From contig JAAESX010000091.1 in NCBI GenBank assembly GCA_024228935.1, forward strand, positions 224,435-288,434: a DNA stretch of 64,000 bases, given 5' to 3'. This document shows, in pieces, positions 1 through 7,966 of this stretch. A model generated the notes under the pieces. The model saw nothing but the letters and a program-made list of their open reading frames with translations. It ran no database searches and had not been told where the DNA came from. The position numbers were made by a program, and so were the translations under genes. The DNA comes from Pseudomonadota bacterium. Its GTDB lineage: Bacteria; Myxococcota_A; UBA796; CAJQPC01. Within the stretch, counting starts at the first letter, position 1. Every line of letters starts with the position of its first letter.

Positions 1-1000
1 GGCGAATGAGTGCCTCGCGCTCGATCTGGCGCACGCGCTCGCGCGAGAGCCCCATCTCCTTGCCGACCTCGGACAGGGTCCGGAACTCACCGTCGTCGAG
101 ACCGTAACGGCGCGTCAGGACGAACCGCTGGCGGTCGCTGAGCACGGCGGCGAACGCGTCGTGCATGCGGGACAGCTCCTGGGCCTGGATGGCCTCGCCG
201 TCGGGCGGCGGGGCGTCGTCGTCGCTCAGGAAGCGCTCCAGCGGACGCGGGCGAGGCCCATCGTCGACGGGCTGCTCGAGCGAGATCGTGTTGCCCTGGG
301 ACAGGAGCAGCTCGGCGCGCTCCTTGTCGATGCCGACCTCCTGGGCCAGATCCTGGACGTTGTACTCGATGCCACTGCTCTCGAAGCGCTTCATGGCCTT
401 GCGCAGGTTGCGCGTCTGCTCGACGGCGCAGCCCGGGAGGCGCACGGGGCGTCCGGTGTGGTCGATGGCGCGGGTCATCTGGGCACGAACCCACCAGCGC
501 GCGTACGTGGAGAAGCGGATGCCGCGGTCCGGGTCGAAGCGCTTGGCGGCGCGAAGGAGACCGATGTAGCCCTCCTGCACCAGATCCTCTTCGTCCATGA
601 ACGGACCGGCGAGCTTGCGGGCCTCACCGTGGGCGATGCGGCGACCGCTCATGGCGAGACGCCAGCGGAGGTTCTCGGCCTCCTGCCAGGCACCACTCGC
701 GCGGCGGGCGGGCTTCTTGAACTCGGGCATGGCCTTCGCCTTCGCGGCGATTGTCATGACGGCTTCTTCGAGGCGACTCACGGCTCCAGCGCGGGTGCGC
801 TCGGCGCGGTCGGGGCGACGACCGATGATGGCGCGAGCCTCATCGATATGGAGGATGGCGTCGCGGGCCGCATCCTCAGCGCGACGGATCCGCCGCGCCA
901 TGTCCTTCTCCTCTTCCGCCGTCAGCCGCTCTCCGCGGCTGGTGGCGCGCTCACCAAATGGGTTTTCTTCAGCGGCGTCGTCGGGTCGATACGAGGGCAT
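1..1000 (-). CDS. RNA polymerase sigma-70 family factor (3' end beyond window)
   Basis: Sigma subunit that directs RNA polymerase to promoters. It reads leftward from ATG at 1000 and runs off the window, so the last C-terminal residues are missing (333 codons seen). Near residue 25 is a region 1.2-like helix, followed by about 70 residues of insertion. Region 2 contains EEDLVQEGYIGLLRA and FSTYARWWVRAQMTRAI, and region 4 contains LSDRQRFVLTRRYGL and the helix-turn-helix SEVGKEMGLSRERVRQIE. There is no acidic region 1.1, so a group 2 or RpoH-like factor is more likely than the housekeeping sigma. The start is supported by AGGAG eight bases upstream. A candidate promoter with a perfect TTGACA lies 140 bases upstream. 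The family call is firm; the regulon is unknown. Confidence 0.92.
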   Translation of the reverse strand, partial: MPSYRPDDAAEENPFGERATSRGERLTAEEEKDMARRIRRAEDAARDAILHIDEARAIIGRRPDRAERTRAGAVSRLEEAVMTIAAKAKAMPEFKKPARRASGAWQEAENLRWRLAMSGRRIAHGEARKLAGPFMDEEDLVQEGYIGLLRAAKRFDPDRGIRFSTYARWWVRAQMTRAIDHTGRPVRLPGCAVEQTRNLRKAMKRFESSGIEYNVQDLAQEVGIDKERAELLLSQGNTISLEQPVDDGPRPRPLERFLSDDDAPPPDGEAIQAQELSRMHDAFAAVLSDRQRFVLTRRYGLDDGEFRTLSEVGKEMGLSRERVRQIEREALIR

Positions 1001-1115
1001 CGAGTCTCCTGGACAGTCCCCAGAGGCAAGGGGACGACATGGAATTGAGTGGAGAAGTCGCCGTCTGGCGGCGGGAGGTGCCTAGGCTCCCTGCCGAGAA
1101 GCGTTGCGGGGGGGT

Positions 1116-1146
1116 TCTACAGCCGGTTGGCTGCAATATTTGTCAA
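1116..1146 (-). promoter_or_regulatory. candidate sigma-70 promoter for the sigma factor gene
   Basis: Reading leftward, TTGACA (complement of 1141-1146) and TGTAGA (complement of 1116-1121) are 19 bases apart, upstream of the sigma factor start. The surrounding 1135-1195 stretch is clearly more AT-rich than the rest of the window. The -35 is perfect but the -10 is weak and the spacing long, so this is a candidate only. Confidence 0.4.
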
Positions 1147-1183
1147 AATGATGTCAGGCGGCTGCAGGTCAAAAATGCACGAA

Positions 1184-2167
1184 TTAACGCGCGGGCCCCA
1201 AACCGATGGCGCCACGGACGCGCGACATCGTGTGCTGGGCGATTCCGCGAGCCTTTTCAGCGCCTTGGGCGAGCACCCGATCGACCTGCTCCGGGTCGGC
1301 CGAGAGCTCGGCGTACCTCTCGCGCGGTTCGGCGAGGAACCGATCCATCGCCTCGAACAGGGCCTGTTTTGCATGCCCGTACCCGAGCCCACCGGCGCGA
1401 TACCGATCGGCCAGGTCCGCCTGTTCGTCCGCAGTGGCGAAGAGCTCGTACAGCGCGAACACGTTGCAGGACCCCGGATCCTTGGCCTCGTCGACGCCCT
1501 TGCTGTCCGTCACGATCTTCATGACGAGCTTTCGGAGCTTCTTCGGCGGCAGGAACAGAGGCAGCGTGTTGCCGTAGGACTTCGACATCTTGCGGCCGTC
1601 TAGCCCGGGCACCGTGGCGACCTCGGCCTTGATGAGCGGCTCGGGCAGCACGAAGATCTCGGCGCCGTAGCGATGGTTCATCCCCGCCGCCATGTCCCGC
1701 GCCATCTCGACGTGCTGCTTCTGGTCCTTGCCGACCGGAACCGCGTGCGAGTCGTAGATGAGGATGTCTGCCGCCATGAGGATGGGGTAGTTGAAGGTCC
1801 CCGCGTTGATCTCCCGGCCCGCATCCCGAGCCGCTTTGTAGGCATGTGCCCGCTCGAGCACACCCGTGTTCACGTGGCAGCCGAGGATCCACGACAGCTC
1901 GCAGACCTCGGGCACGTCCTGCTGCAGGAAGAGAGAGGTCACGTCCGGGTCCAGGCCGAAGGCGAGGAACGAGAGCGCGGCCTCGCGCTGGTAGTCGCGA
2001 AGGAGCGTGGCGTCCTTCGTGCTGGTGAGCGCGTGGTAGCTGGCGATGAAGTAGAACGGCTCGTGCGTCTCCTGGAGTTGGAGCGCAGGCTCGATCATGC
2101 CTTTCAGGTTGCCGATGTGGGGCACTCCGGACGGCTGGATGCCGGTGAGCGCGCGTTTGCGGGCCAT
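1184..2167 (-). CDS. trpS: tryptophanyl-tRNA synthetase
   Basis: Class I aminoacyl-tRNA synthetase that charges tRNA-Trp with tryptophan in the cytoplasm. The 327-residue length is normal for bacterial TrpS. The N-terminus has LTGIQPSGVPHIGN, with PHIGN serving as the HIGH motif, and GRKMSKSYGN is the KMSKS loop near residue 195. The start ATG at 2167 is preceded by a clear GGAGAGGAA ribosome site. It is transcribed leftward towards the sigma factor gene, separated from it by 183 bases, and is divergent from the PPC lipoprotein at 2239. No oddity is seen. Confidence 0.97.
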   Translation of the reverse strand: MARKRALTGIQPSGVPHIGNLKGMIEPALQLQETHEPFYFIASYHALTSTKDATLLRDYQREAALSFLAFGLDPDVTSLFLQQDVPEVCELSWILGCHVNTGVLERAHAYKAARDAGREINAGTFNYPILMAADILIYDSHAVPVGKDQKQHVEMARDMAAGMNHRYGAEIFVLPEPLIKAEVATVPGLDGRKMSKSYGNTLPLFLPPKKLRKLVMKIVTDSKGVDEAKDPGSCNVFALYELFATADEQADLADRYRAGGLGYGHAKQALFEAMDRFLAEPRERYAELSADPEQVDRVLAQGAEKARGIAQHTMSRVRGAIGLGPAR

Positions 2168-2227
2168 GTCTTCCTCTCCAAGGGCTGGCAGCCGCTGTGT
2201 TTAGCCACCACCTCGGCTGAGGCAAGG

Positions 2228-2233
2228 TAGATT
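2228..2233 (+). promoter_or_regulatory. possible leaderless-type -10 box (TAGATT)
   Basis: TAGATT ends 5 bases before the ATG at 2239, and there is no Shine-Dalgarno. Spacing is slightly shorter than at the other sites in this window, so it is a weaker member of the set. Confidence 0.3.
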
Positions 2234-2238
2234 TCGCC

Positions 2239-3543
2239 ATGCTTCTTCTTCTGCTCGCCTGCAACGGCAACGAAAACGACTCGGGCCCCGAGGTCGACAC
2301 CTCGGTTCCGGTCGACGACACCTGCGAGACCGACGACGACTGCAGCAGCACCCAGATCTGCGAGGACGAGGACTGCGTCACCGGGGACCGGAACAACAGC
2401 ATCGACGAGGCCGAGTCGATCCTCTGGGACAACCCGGTCGGCGGTACGCTGGAGACCGACGGGGACCAGGACTTCTACGCGTTCACGGCCGAAGGTGGCG
2501 AGTACATCCGCGTCCAGACCACCTCGGACGACGAGGAGATGGACACCATCGTCTCGCTCTACACACCCTCGGGCAAGCTGCACGCCCAGGAGAACGACCA
2601 CGCCCTCGGCTCGGTCCAGACCTACGACACCGTGCTGTACGCCTACCTGCCGACCGCGGGTGACTACACGCTGCTGGTCGAGGACGTCGAGGGCAACGGC
2701 GCCACGAGCTTCGACTACGAGCTCGAGCTGACGGAGTTCAACAACTACGTCCAAGAGGACGACTCCTCTGGCTCAGCCGGCGAGGAGATCGACGTCGAGG
2801 CCGGCTACTTCTACGCGGTCGGCTTCGTGCTCGACGAGGACAGCGACAAGGACTGGATCCAGCTCAACCTCCCCTACGACGAGTGCCCGGTGCTCGTGAC
2901 CGGCCCCACCTACCCGCTCAACAGCGACGCGACGCCGGTCGTGGACCTGTACGACCACGACGGCGAGCTGCTGCTTCGGAAGTCCGAGCCCGTGCCCGGA
3001 GACGACGCCTTCTACTTCGAGGTCGACGGGGGCACAGCCCTCATCGGCGTCGAGGACGCGTCCGGGGGCGGCAGCGCCGACCACTGGGGCTTCGTCTACG
3101 TGCGCGTCTACGACCAAGGCTACCACTACCCGTACGAGCAGGAGCCCAACGACGACGACTCCGAGGCCTCGAACATCGAGTTCACCTGGGAGGGCGTCGA
3201 GGGCGACAAGCTCGGGACCGGCCTGGTCTGGGGAATCATGGACTTCGAGGACGACGAGGACTGGTTCGCCGTGGACGTCGAGGACGGCAACTACCTGTAC
3301 GTCAACGGCACGGCCGACAGCTTCGGCTCGCTGATCGACGCCGAGGCCACGCTCTGGAACGACCAGCTCGAGGTCGTCGCGTCCGGCGACTCGACCGGGC
3401 AGGACGACAACTTCAGTGACATCGGACAGCTCGGCCCGCTCGACGGCGGCACCTACTACATCCAGATCACCGACGACAACGCGGGCGAGGGGCAGGCGAC
3501 CTACTACCGGTTCACCGCCTTCCAGTCCGACTACTCCTTCTAG
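2239..3543 (+). CDS. lipoprotein with pre-peptidase C-terminal (PPC) domains
   Basis: Predicted secreted lipoprotein of 434 residues. The N-terminus MLLLLLAC puts the lipobox cysteine at residue 8. An in-frame stop at 2218 and no other start between exclude a longer signal peptide. After an acidic, Cys-containing linker, three beta-sandwich repeats of PPC type follow. They are recognised by phrases such as GDQDFYAFTAEGG, GDYTLLVEDV, DEDWFAVDVEDGNYLYV and GGTYYIQITDD. Such domains usually flank secreted enzymes, but no catalytic domain is present here, so the protein may bind surfaces or partners. It is strongly acidic. The exact role is unknown. Confidence 0.8.
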   Translation: MLLLLLACNGNENDSGPEVDTSVPVDDTCETDDDCSSTQICEDEDCVTGDRNNSIDEAESILWDNPVGGTLETDGDQDFYAFTAEGGEYIRVQTTSDDEEMDTIVSLYTPSGKLHAQENDHALGSVQTYDTVLYAYLPTAGDYTLLVEDVEGNGATSFDYELELTEFNNYVQEDDSSGSAGEEIDVEAGYFYAVGFVLDEDSDKDWIQLNLPYDECPVLVTGPTYPLNSDATPVVDLYDHDGELLLRKSEPVPGDDAFYFEVDGGTALIGVEDASGGGSADHWGFVYVRVYDQGYHYPYEQEPNDDDSEASNIEFTWEGVEGDKLGTGLVWGIMDFEDDEDWFAVDVEDGNYLYVNGTADSFGSLIDAEATLWNDQLEVVASGDSTGQDDNFSDIGQLGPLDGGTYYIQITDDNAGEGQATYYRFTAFQSDYSF

Positions 3544-3545
3544 AC

Positions 3546-4673
3546 GTGCTGGACGACCTGCGGGAGGCCGCCAGGAGCCTCCCGGCGTGCATCGTGTCCT
3601 CAGCGCTGATCTGCTGGGGGTTCACCGGCTCGCCCGGGGTGGGCCTGGTCCTCGGGACCATCGCTGCGGGCGCCCGCGTGGGGCCGGTCGCGGGCGGAGT
3701 CTTCGCCGCCTGTGGGCTCCTGCTGGGCGGCTTCATCGGCCCCATCGTGTGGGCTCCGGAGAACCTGGCGCTGCTGATTGTGGGCGCGGCGCTGGGGGCC
3801 GTCGAGCTCTGGCGGAGTCGCCAGCGCTGGCTGATCAGCGTGGTCATCCTGGGCGGCCTCGCGGCCTACGAGCCGACCCGGGTCTGGGCGCTCGGCATCG
3901 TCGTCGGCATGATCGGTGGCCGGCTGGCGCTCCCCGAGCGGGTCGAGGTCTGGGCGCTGCGTGCGTTCGTGGCGGCCACGGTCGTCGGGGCGACCCTGTC
4001 GGTGAACCACGGCTTCGCCCGAGCCGGCAACCCCAGCGGACGGGCCCTGCTCGTCGGCTGGGGCGCCGACGGTGAGCTGCTGGCCCCGGGACAAGAGTCC
4101 GCGTTCTGGACCTGGGGGCGCACCCCCGTGTTCCGCGCGCTGCCCGGCGGCCCGACCTTCGACGTCGTGCCGACGGGCCTCACGCTCAAGCACAGCGGCA
4201 ACACGGCGGTCGACCGCGCCGAGGTCGGGGACGTCGACTGCCAAGCACTCCTCCCCGATGCGCTCACGGGAGAGCGCCGCGCCGCCGTCCAAGCCGCGAA
4301 GGCCGGGTGCAGCCCACTCGACGAGCTCGCGACGGACCCCTTCGTCGATGCGGCGCGCGTCCTAGGCGGACAGCCGGCACACGACGCCGCGGCCATCCAC
4401 TCGGTCGAGCTCGCGGAGCCGCTGGACGCGCCGTCGGCGGTCGTGCTCGCCGCGAGGGCGCGCCTGGAGAACCCTCGCCCGGCCGCGATGCAGCTGGTGG
4501 ATGGCAGCCCCTACGACCGCGCCGTCCTGCTCGCCGAGCTGGGACCTGACGACCTGAACGCAATCGAGGAGCTCATCGCCACTTGGGCGAGTGAGCTCCC
4601 CGAGACGGTGCGCGGACCGTACGACCGCGCACTCGATGCCCTGGCTGCCCCTACGGCTCGACCAGGACGTTGA
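3546..4673 (+). CDS. hypothetical membrane protein
   Basis: A 375-residue protein starting at GTG 3546, two bases after the preceding stop, so it is probably co-transcribed with the PPC lipoprotein. Residues about 10-150 form four or five hydrophobic segments (for example GVGLVLGTIAAGARVG, AACGLLLGGFIGPIV and LALLIVGAALGAV). Residues about 160-375 are soluble, with a D/E/A-rich helical end. No family is recognised. The 3' end overlaps the convergent lipoprotein gene by 23 bases. No strong ribosome site is seen before the GTG, so the start is the least certain part. Confidence 0.65.
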   Translation: MLDDLREAARSLPACIVSSALICWGFTGSPGVGLVLGTIAAGARVGPVAGGVFAACGLLLGGFIGPIVWAPENLALLIVGAALGAVELWRSRQRWLISVVILGGLAAYEPTRVWALGIVVGMIGGRLALPERVEVWALRAFVAATVVGATLSVNHGFARAGNPSGRALLVGWGADGELLAPGQESAFWTWGRTPVFRALPGGPTFDVVPTGLTLKHSGNTAVDRAEVGDVDCQALLPDALTGERRAAVQAAKAGCSPLDELATDPFVDAARVLGGQPAHDAAAIHSVELAEPLDAPSAVVLAARARLENPRPAAMQLVDGSPYDRAVLLAELGPDDLNAIEELIATWASELPETVRGPYDRALDALAAPTARPGR

Positions 4674-5361
4674 CCGAGCGGTCCTGACGACCGACGGCGA
4701 CGCCGCCCTCGCCGTACGCCGGGTCGAGGTCACCGGCGCGCGAGCGACGGATCGTGAGCGTCGCCTGGCAGGTCTCGGGCTCCGTGTCGTCTGCCCACTC
4801 GAGCGTGCCGGCCTCGAGGACCGCCGTGCCCGTGTCGCCGTCCAGCGCGACCTCTTCATTGAAGAAGCAGTCGCCGGTCACGATCAGGATCATGTCGTCG
4901 TCCGAGCCGGAGTCCTCCCACGTGATGGTGATGTCCTCCTGGGCCGAGGCGAAGGTGGTGTCGGCTTCCGGGGCGGTGAGCTCGAAGGGATCCGGCACCG
5001 TCAGCGTGGTCGCCGGCGCGCCCTCGTCGAGGGTCCGCTCGAAGCCGACCACGAAGTCGTCGGCCAGGACGGGGTCCGCGTGCTCGGCGGTGTAGCTGTA
5101 CAGATCGCCGAGGCTGACCTCGATCATGTTCTGCACGTCCTCGCCGTGCGTCGACGTCAGCGCGTCGTCGCCCTCGAGGTTCATGAACGTGTTGGAGTTG
5201 CCCCCGCCGACACGGAGCACGGCGTCGGTGACGACGCTGCCCTCACCCAGGTCGGTGGCGGTGATGTCCGCGTAGACCCCGGACGTCAAGACGTCGGTGG
5301 ACTCCACGCTCTCACAGGCGACCAGGCCGCCGAGTACCAGGAACAAGCTGGTGATTCTCAT
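4651..5361 (-). CDS. lipoprotein of unknown function
   Basis: 236 residues with a normal lipoprotein signal, MRITSLFLVLGGLVAC (Cys 16). ATG at 5361 is preceded by GAGGAG. A longer open frame upstream is only a shadow of the neighbouring gene. The mature part is acidic and beta-rich, with one internal cysteine pair (GDCFFNEEV and PETCQATLTIRRS). It includes a phrase, EDITITWEDSGSDDDMILIV, reminiscent of fibronectin-like or cell-wall-type beta-sandwiches. No catalytic motif is visible. Its 3' end overlaps that of the membrane protein gene on the other strand. Confidence 0.75.
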   Translation of the reverse strand: MRITSLFLVLGGLVACESVESTDVLTSGVYADITATDLGEGSVVTDAVLRVGGGNSNTFMNLEGDDALTSTHGEDVQNMIEVSLGDLYSYTAEHADPVLADDFVVGFERTLDEGAPATTLTVPDPFELTAPEADTTFASAQEDITITWEDSGSDDDMILIVTGDCFFNEEVALDGDTGTAVLEAGTLEWADDTEPETCQATLTIRRSRAGDLDPAYGEGGVAVGRQDRSVNVLVEP

Positions 5362-5387
5362 GATTGTCTCCTCTTGTGTTTCCCTGC

Positions 5388-6446
5388 CTACGGTTCGACC
5401 CGCCGGCTTCCGGAAACCGCTAGAGAATGTGCCAGACGATCGAGGGCGTCGCGATGCGGCCCCGGTCGAAGAGCCTTCAGCGCACGCCTCGCGGCCATGC
5501 ACTCCTCGACCATGAGCTTGCGCGTGGCGTACAGCCCGCCGCTCTCGACGAGGATCTCCTGCAGCGTCCGGGCGGCGAGCTCGTCCCCCTCGGCCAGCAC
5601 CCGATCGAGCAGGGCATCCGCTCGAAGGTCTCGCTCCAACGCCACGATCAGCGGAAGCACCGGGCGTCCGCTCGCGGTCCGGATGGCGAGCTGGTGGGGC
5701 AGCTCCGAGGGGTCGATGGACAAGAGCCACTGATCCTCGAGGGCATGCCAGGCGATACCCATGTGGCGGCCGTAGCGACCGAGCGCGCTGCTCACCTCGC
5801 GGGGCGCTCCGGCCAGGTGCCCTCCGGATCGACACGAGAAGGCGTAGACCGCACCGATGTGGGTCTCGCTGTACTCCTTCCAGTCGCGCCGGTTGGGGTC
5901 ACGACCGCGCAGCTCCTCGGCGAGCGTGTGCCCCTCGGTGATCTCGCGCATGGTGTCGAGGACCTCGCCGAGAAGCTCGGGTCGGCCGGTTCGAGCGACC
6001 TCGAGCGCGCGGAGGCCCAGGTGGTGGCCGCCCAGCCAGTGGGCTGCGCCGCCCAGCAGTCGACGAGCGATGCGCCGACGCCGTCCGTCCTGCCGACCGA
6101 GCGCGGCGTCGTGGACCGTGACAGCGCGATGCAGGAGCTCGGCAGAGAAGGCCGCTTCGTCCGCGTGGGCCTCCGCCCCGGCGGCTCGCGACGCCAGGAT
6201 GACCAGCACGGGTCGAACTCGAGGGACACCCGGGGCGATGTGGCTCTCGGGGGAGACGCCGCCCGTCGCCACGCCGTGGCCGAGCATCAGATCGGCGACC
6301 GATCGTTCGATCCTGGAGAGCGGCACCTCGAACTCGTCGAAGGCCTTCTCGAGCTCGGTCAGGACGGGACGCGCGAGACGCTTCAGCCCGCGGTGGAGCC
6401 GGGGCCGGTAGGGAGGATCGACGGACTCGAAGGGGTCTTTGGACAA
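5388..6446 (-). CDS. polyprenyl synthetase-fold protein lacking catalytic Asp motifs
   Basis: 352 residues that follow the trans-isoprenyl diphosphate synthase fold from end to end. PRVRPVLVILA corresponds to the GKRLRP substrate motif, and EITEGHTLAEEL and SGRPVLPLIVALE match later family landmarks. The first aspartate-rich motif, normally HDDxxD followed by RR, reads HDAALGRQDGRRRR. The second, normally DDxLD, reads EDQWLLSID. The Lys-Thr before the latter is also gone. Magnesium binding and prenyl transfer are therefore unlikely, and a regulatory or partner role is inferred. The start is TTG 6446, 18 bases after the small membrane protein gene, so the two probably form an operon. Confidence 0.75.
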   Translation of the reverse strand: MSKDPFESVDPPYRPRLHRGLKRLARPVLTELEKAFDEFEVPLSRIERSVADLMLGHGVATGGVSPESHIAPGVPRVRPVLVILASRAAGAEAHADEAAFSAELLHRAVTVHDAALGRQDGRRRRIARRLLGGAAHWLGGHHLGLRALEVARTGRPELLGEVLDTMREITEGHTLAEELRGRDPNRRDWKEYSETHIGAVYAFSCRSGGHLAGAPREVSSALGRYGRHMGIAWHALEDQWLLSIDPSELPHQLAIRTASGRPVLPLIVALERDLRADALLDRVLAEGDELAARTLQEILVESGGLYATRKLMVEECMAARRALKALRPGPHRDALDRLAHSLAVSGSRRVEP

Positions 6447-6464
6447 GCCGATCCTGAGCCAGGG

Positions 6465-6710
6465 CTAGTAGCCGCCGGTCTCCTGCCATGCGGTCTTGTT
6501 GCCGAACACCATCATCGCGATGCCAGCGAAGATCAAGGCGAACGCCATCTTCCCGAGGCCGGTGATGGAGATGTCGGCCACGCCCGAGGCGCCGATGGTC
6601 GAGATCTGCGCTGCCATGTCGACGCCGTCGGGGCTCTCAAAGCCGAAGAGCATGAAGAGCATGCCGGTGCCGGCCAGGACGCCGCCGATGGGGATGAGGA
6701 ACTTCTGCAC
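6465..6710 (-). CDS. small two-helix membrane protein
   Basis: An 81-residue protein starting at GTG 6710, supported by GGGAG five bases upstream. It has two hydrophobic helices, residues about 3-22 (FLIPIGGVLAGTGMLFMLF) and 52-70 (GKMAFALIFAGIAMMVF), joined by a loop, with a short polar tail. The organisation recalls small DUF3185-like proteins, but that assignment is not secure. It is followed at 18 bases by the polyprenyl-synthase-like gene. Confidence 0.7.
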   Translation of the reverse strand: MQKFLIPIGGVLAGTGMLFMLFGFESPDGVDMAAQISTIGASGVADISITGLGKMAFALIFAGIAMMVFGNKTAWQETGGY

Positions 6711-6766
6711 GTCAACTCCCAGTGGGACGGCGTGTCTATCCCCCAGGCCTGACGCCAGCAAGAGCG

Positions 6767-6772
6767 TTAGGT
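6767..6772 (+). promoter_or_regulatory. possible leaderless-type -10 box (TTAGGT)
   Basis: TTAGGT ends 7 bases before GTG 6780, with no Shine-Dalgarno. It fits the spacing of the leaderless set but departs from TAnnnT at the second base. Confidence 0.3.
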
Positions 6773-6779
6773 CCGGCCA

Positions 6780-7202
6780 GTGATGCCGCGAGTCGAGCTG
6801 ATCGGCGCCTCGGGGCGCCTTCGATGGAATGGACACCTGCGACTGTCCGTCGGTTCCGGCGACATCCGGGGGACCGTGGCGGTCCGCCTGGGTGCCGGCA
6901 AGCCCCCGGTCGAGGCCTGGGAAGCCCTGTCCAGCCTGGCCTCGCAGCTCGGCGGGTGCACCGGCGACACGCCACAGGCGCTCGTCGAGAGCGTGGTCTC
7001 GGTCCTCGACGCACTCGGGGCGGATGACCTGGCCGCCGTCGTCGCCGCGACGGACGCCGAAGGATCGATGTGGCTCGGCCGAGGACTCGACGCCGTCCGG
7101 ATCGAAGGGCAGCCGAGCGAGGTGCCCGAGACGCCGACCCCGCTCGAGGGCGATCTCGTCGGGCTCGGCCACGGGGACACGGCCCCGGCGGAGTGGACAT
7201 GA
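6780..7202 (+). CDS. hypothetical protein, coupled to the next gene
   Basis: 140 residues from GTG 6780 (ATG at 6783 is the alternative). It looks like a small alpha/beta domain, and DDLAAVVAATDAEGS plus the ending LEGDLVGLGHGDTAP faintly resemble PP2C-type phosphatases. The metal-binding aspartates are not evident, so no function is claimed. Its TGA overlaps the ATG of the next gene (ATGA at 7199), implying translational coupling. Confidence 0.6.
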   Translation: MMPRVELIGASGRLRWNGHLRLSVGSGDIRGTVAVRLGAGKPPVEAWEALSSLASQLGGCTGDTPQALVESVVSVLDALGADDLAAVVAATDAEGSMWLGRGLDAVRIEGQPSEVPETPTPLEGDLVGLGHGDTAPAEWT

Positions 7203-7948
7203 GCGTGCTGTCCGGCGACCTGTCCGAGGTCCTGCTCCCGCGCGACCTGGAGCTGCTCCGCGACGCGGCGACAGACGGCTCCGACAACGGCGCAGACCTG
7301 CGTCCCATGTACGAGGCGCTGGCAGCGACGGACCCCGTCGCCCTCGTCGACCTGGTGATGGGCCCGCGGGCCGTCCGAGGGGACGCGGCGATCGACGCCG
7401 CCCTGGCCGTGGTCACGACGCTCGAGTCCGCCTCGTCCCCGGCCGCGCTGTTCCGACGCCTCGCCGATCTCGCCCCCCAGCGGGCCACGGACGTGCTGGC
7501 TGTCGCCGCCACACGCCACCCCGGCGCCGGCTGGATCCTGCCGCTCGCCGAAAAGGTCGAGACCCCGGTCGGTGCGCTCCAGCTCGCCGCCGCCGTGGAC
7601 CACCCGGCCTTCTCGAGCGTCTGCGCCGCCCACGCGGCCCGCGGCCATTGCGGGGCGCTCATCGGTGTGGCCGCGCTCGGCCGTCCCGAGCCCACCGCCC
7701 ACCTCGCAGCGGCAGGGCACGAAGCCGAGGCCGTGGACGCGGCCGCCGCTGCGCTGCTCCAGAGCCCCGACTGCCGCATCGTTCCTTGGCTCGCCGCCGC
7801 CTGCGGGCCCGAGTCCGAGGGCCTGTTCCGACGCATCCTCACGCGCCTCACGACGCGAGAAGCGGTGGAAGCGATGCAAGAAGACCTCGCTCCCTTCCCA
7901 CACACAGCGCAACTGTTCCGCCTCGTCCGGGCCGGACTCCGCTCCTGA
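7199..7948 (+). CDS. hypothetical alanine-rich helical protein
   Basis: 249 residues from ATG 7199, chosen because it overlaps the previous stop as ATGA. The whole protein is helical and rich in Ala, Leu and Arg, with repeats about 35 residues long. This suggests an alpha-solenoid (HEAT/TPR-like) scaffold. No catalytic or binding motif is recognised. It ends 18 bases before the molybdopterin oxidoreductase, which has its own putative promoter, so a shared role is possible but unproven. Confidence 0.6.
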   Translation: MSVLSGDLSEVLLPRDLELLRDAATDGSDNGADLRPMYEALAATDPVALVDLVMGPRAVRGDAAIDAALAVVTTLESASSPAALFRRLADLAPQRATDVLAVAATRHPGAGWILPLAEKVETPVGALQLAAAVDHPAFSSVCAAHAARGHCGALIGVAALGRPEPTAHLAAAGHEAEAVDAAAAALLQSPDCRIVPWLAAACGPESEGLFRRILTRLTTREAVEAMQEDLAPFPHTAQLFRLVRAGLRS

Positions 7949-7953
7949 AGGAT

Positions 7954-7959
7954 TACGAT
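7954..7959 (+). promoter_or_regulatory. leaderless-type -10 box (TACGAT)
   Basis: TACGAT ends exactly 7 bases before the ATG at 7967, with no Shine-Dalgarno. Transcription would begin at or next to the start codon. It is identical to the box before the PilT-like gene. Confidence 0.5.
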
Positions 7960-7966
7960 CCCGCCG

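Noticed and set aside
161..1048. 295-codon rightward open frame over the sigma factor
   Set aside because: It is the antisense shadow of a clear sigma-70 gene; its translation is low-complexity and matches nothing.
3541..3548. Leaderless box TAGACG before GTG 3546
   Set aside because: The TAG is the preceding stop and the spacing to GTG is two bases, incompatible with a -10 box.
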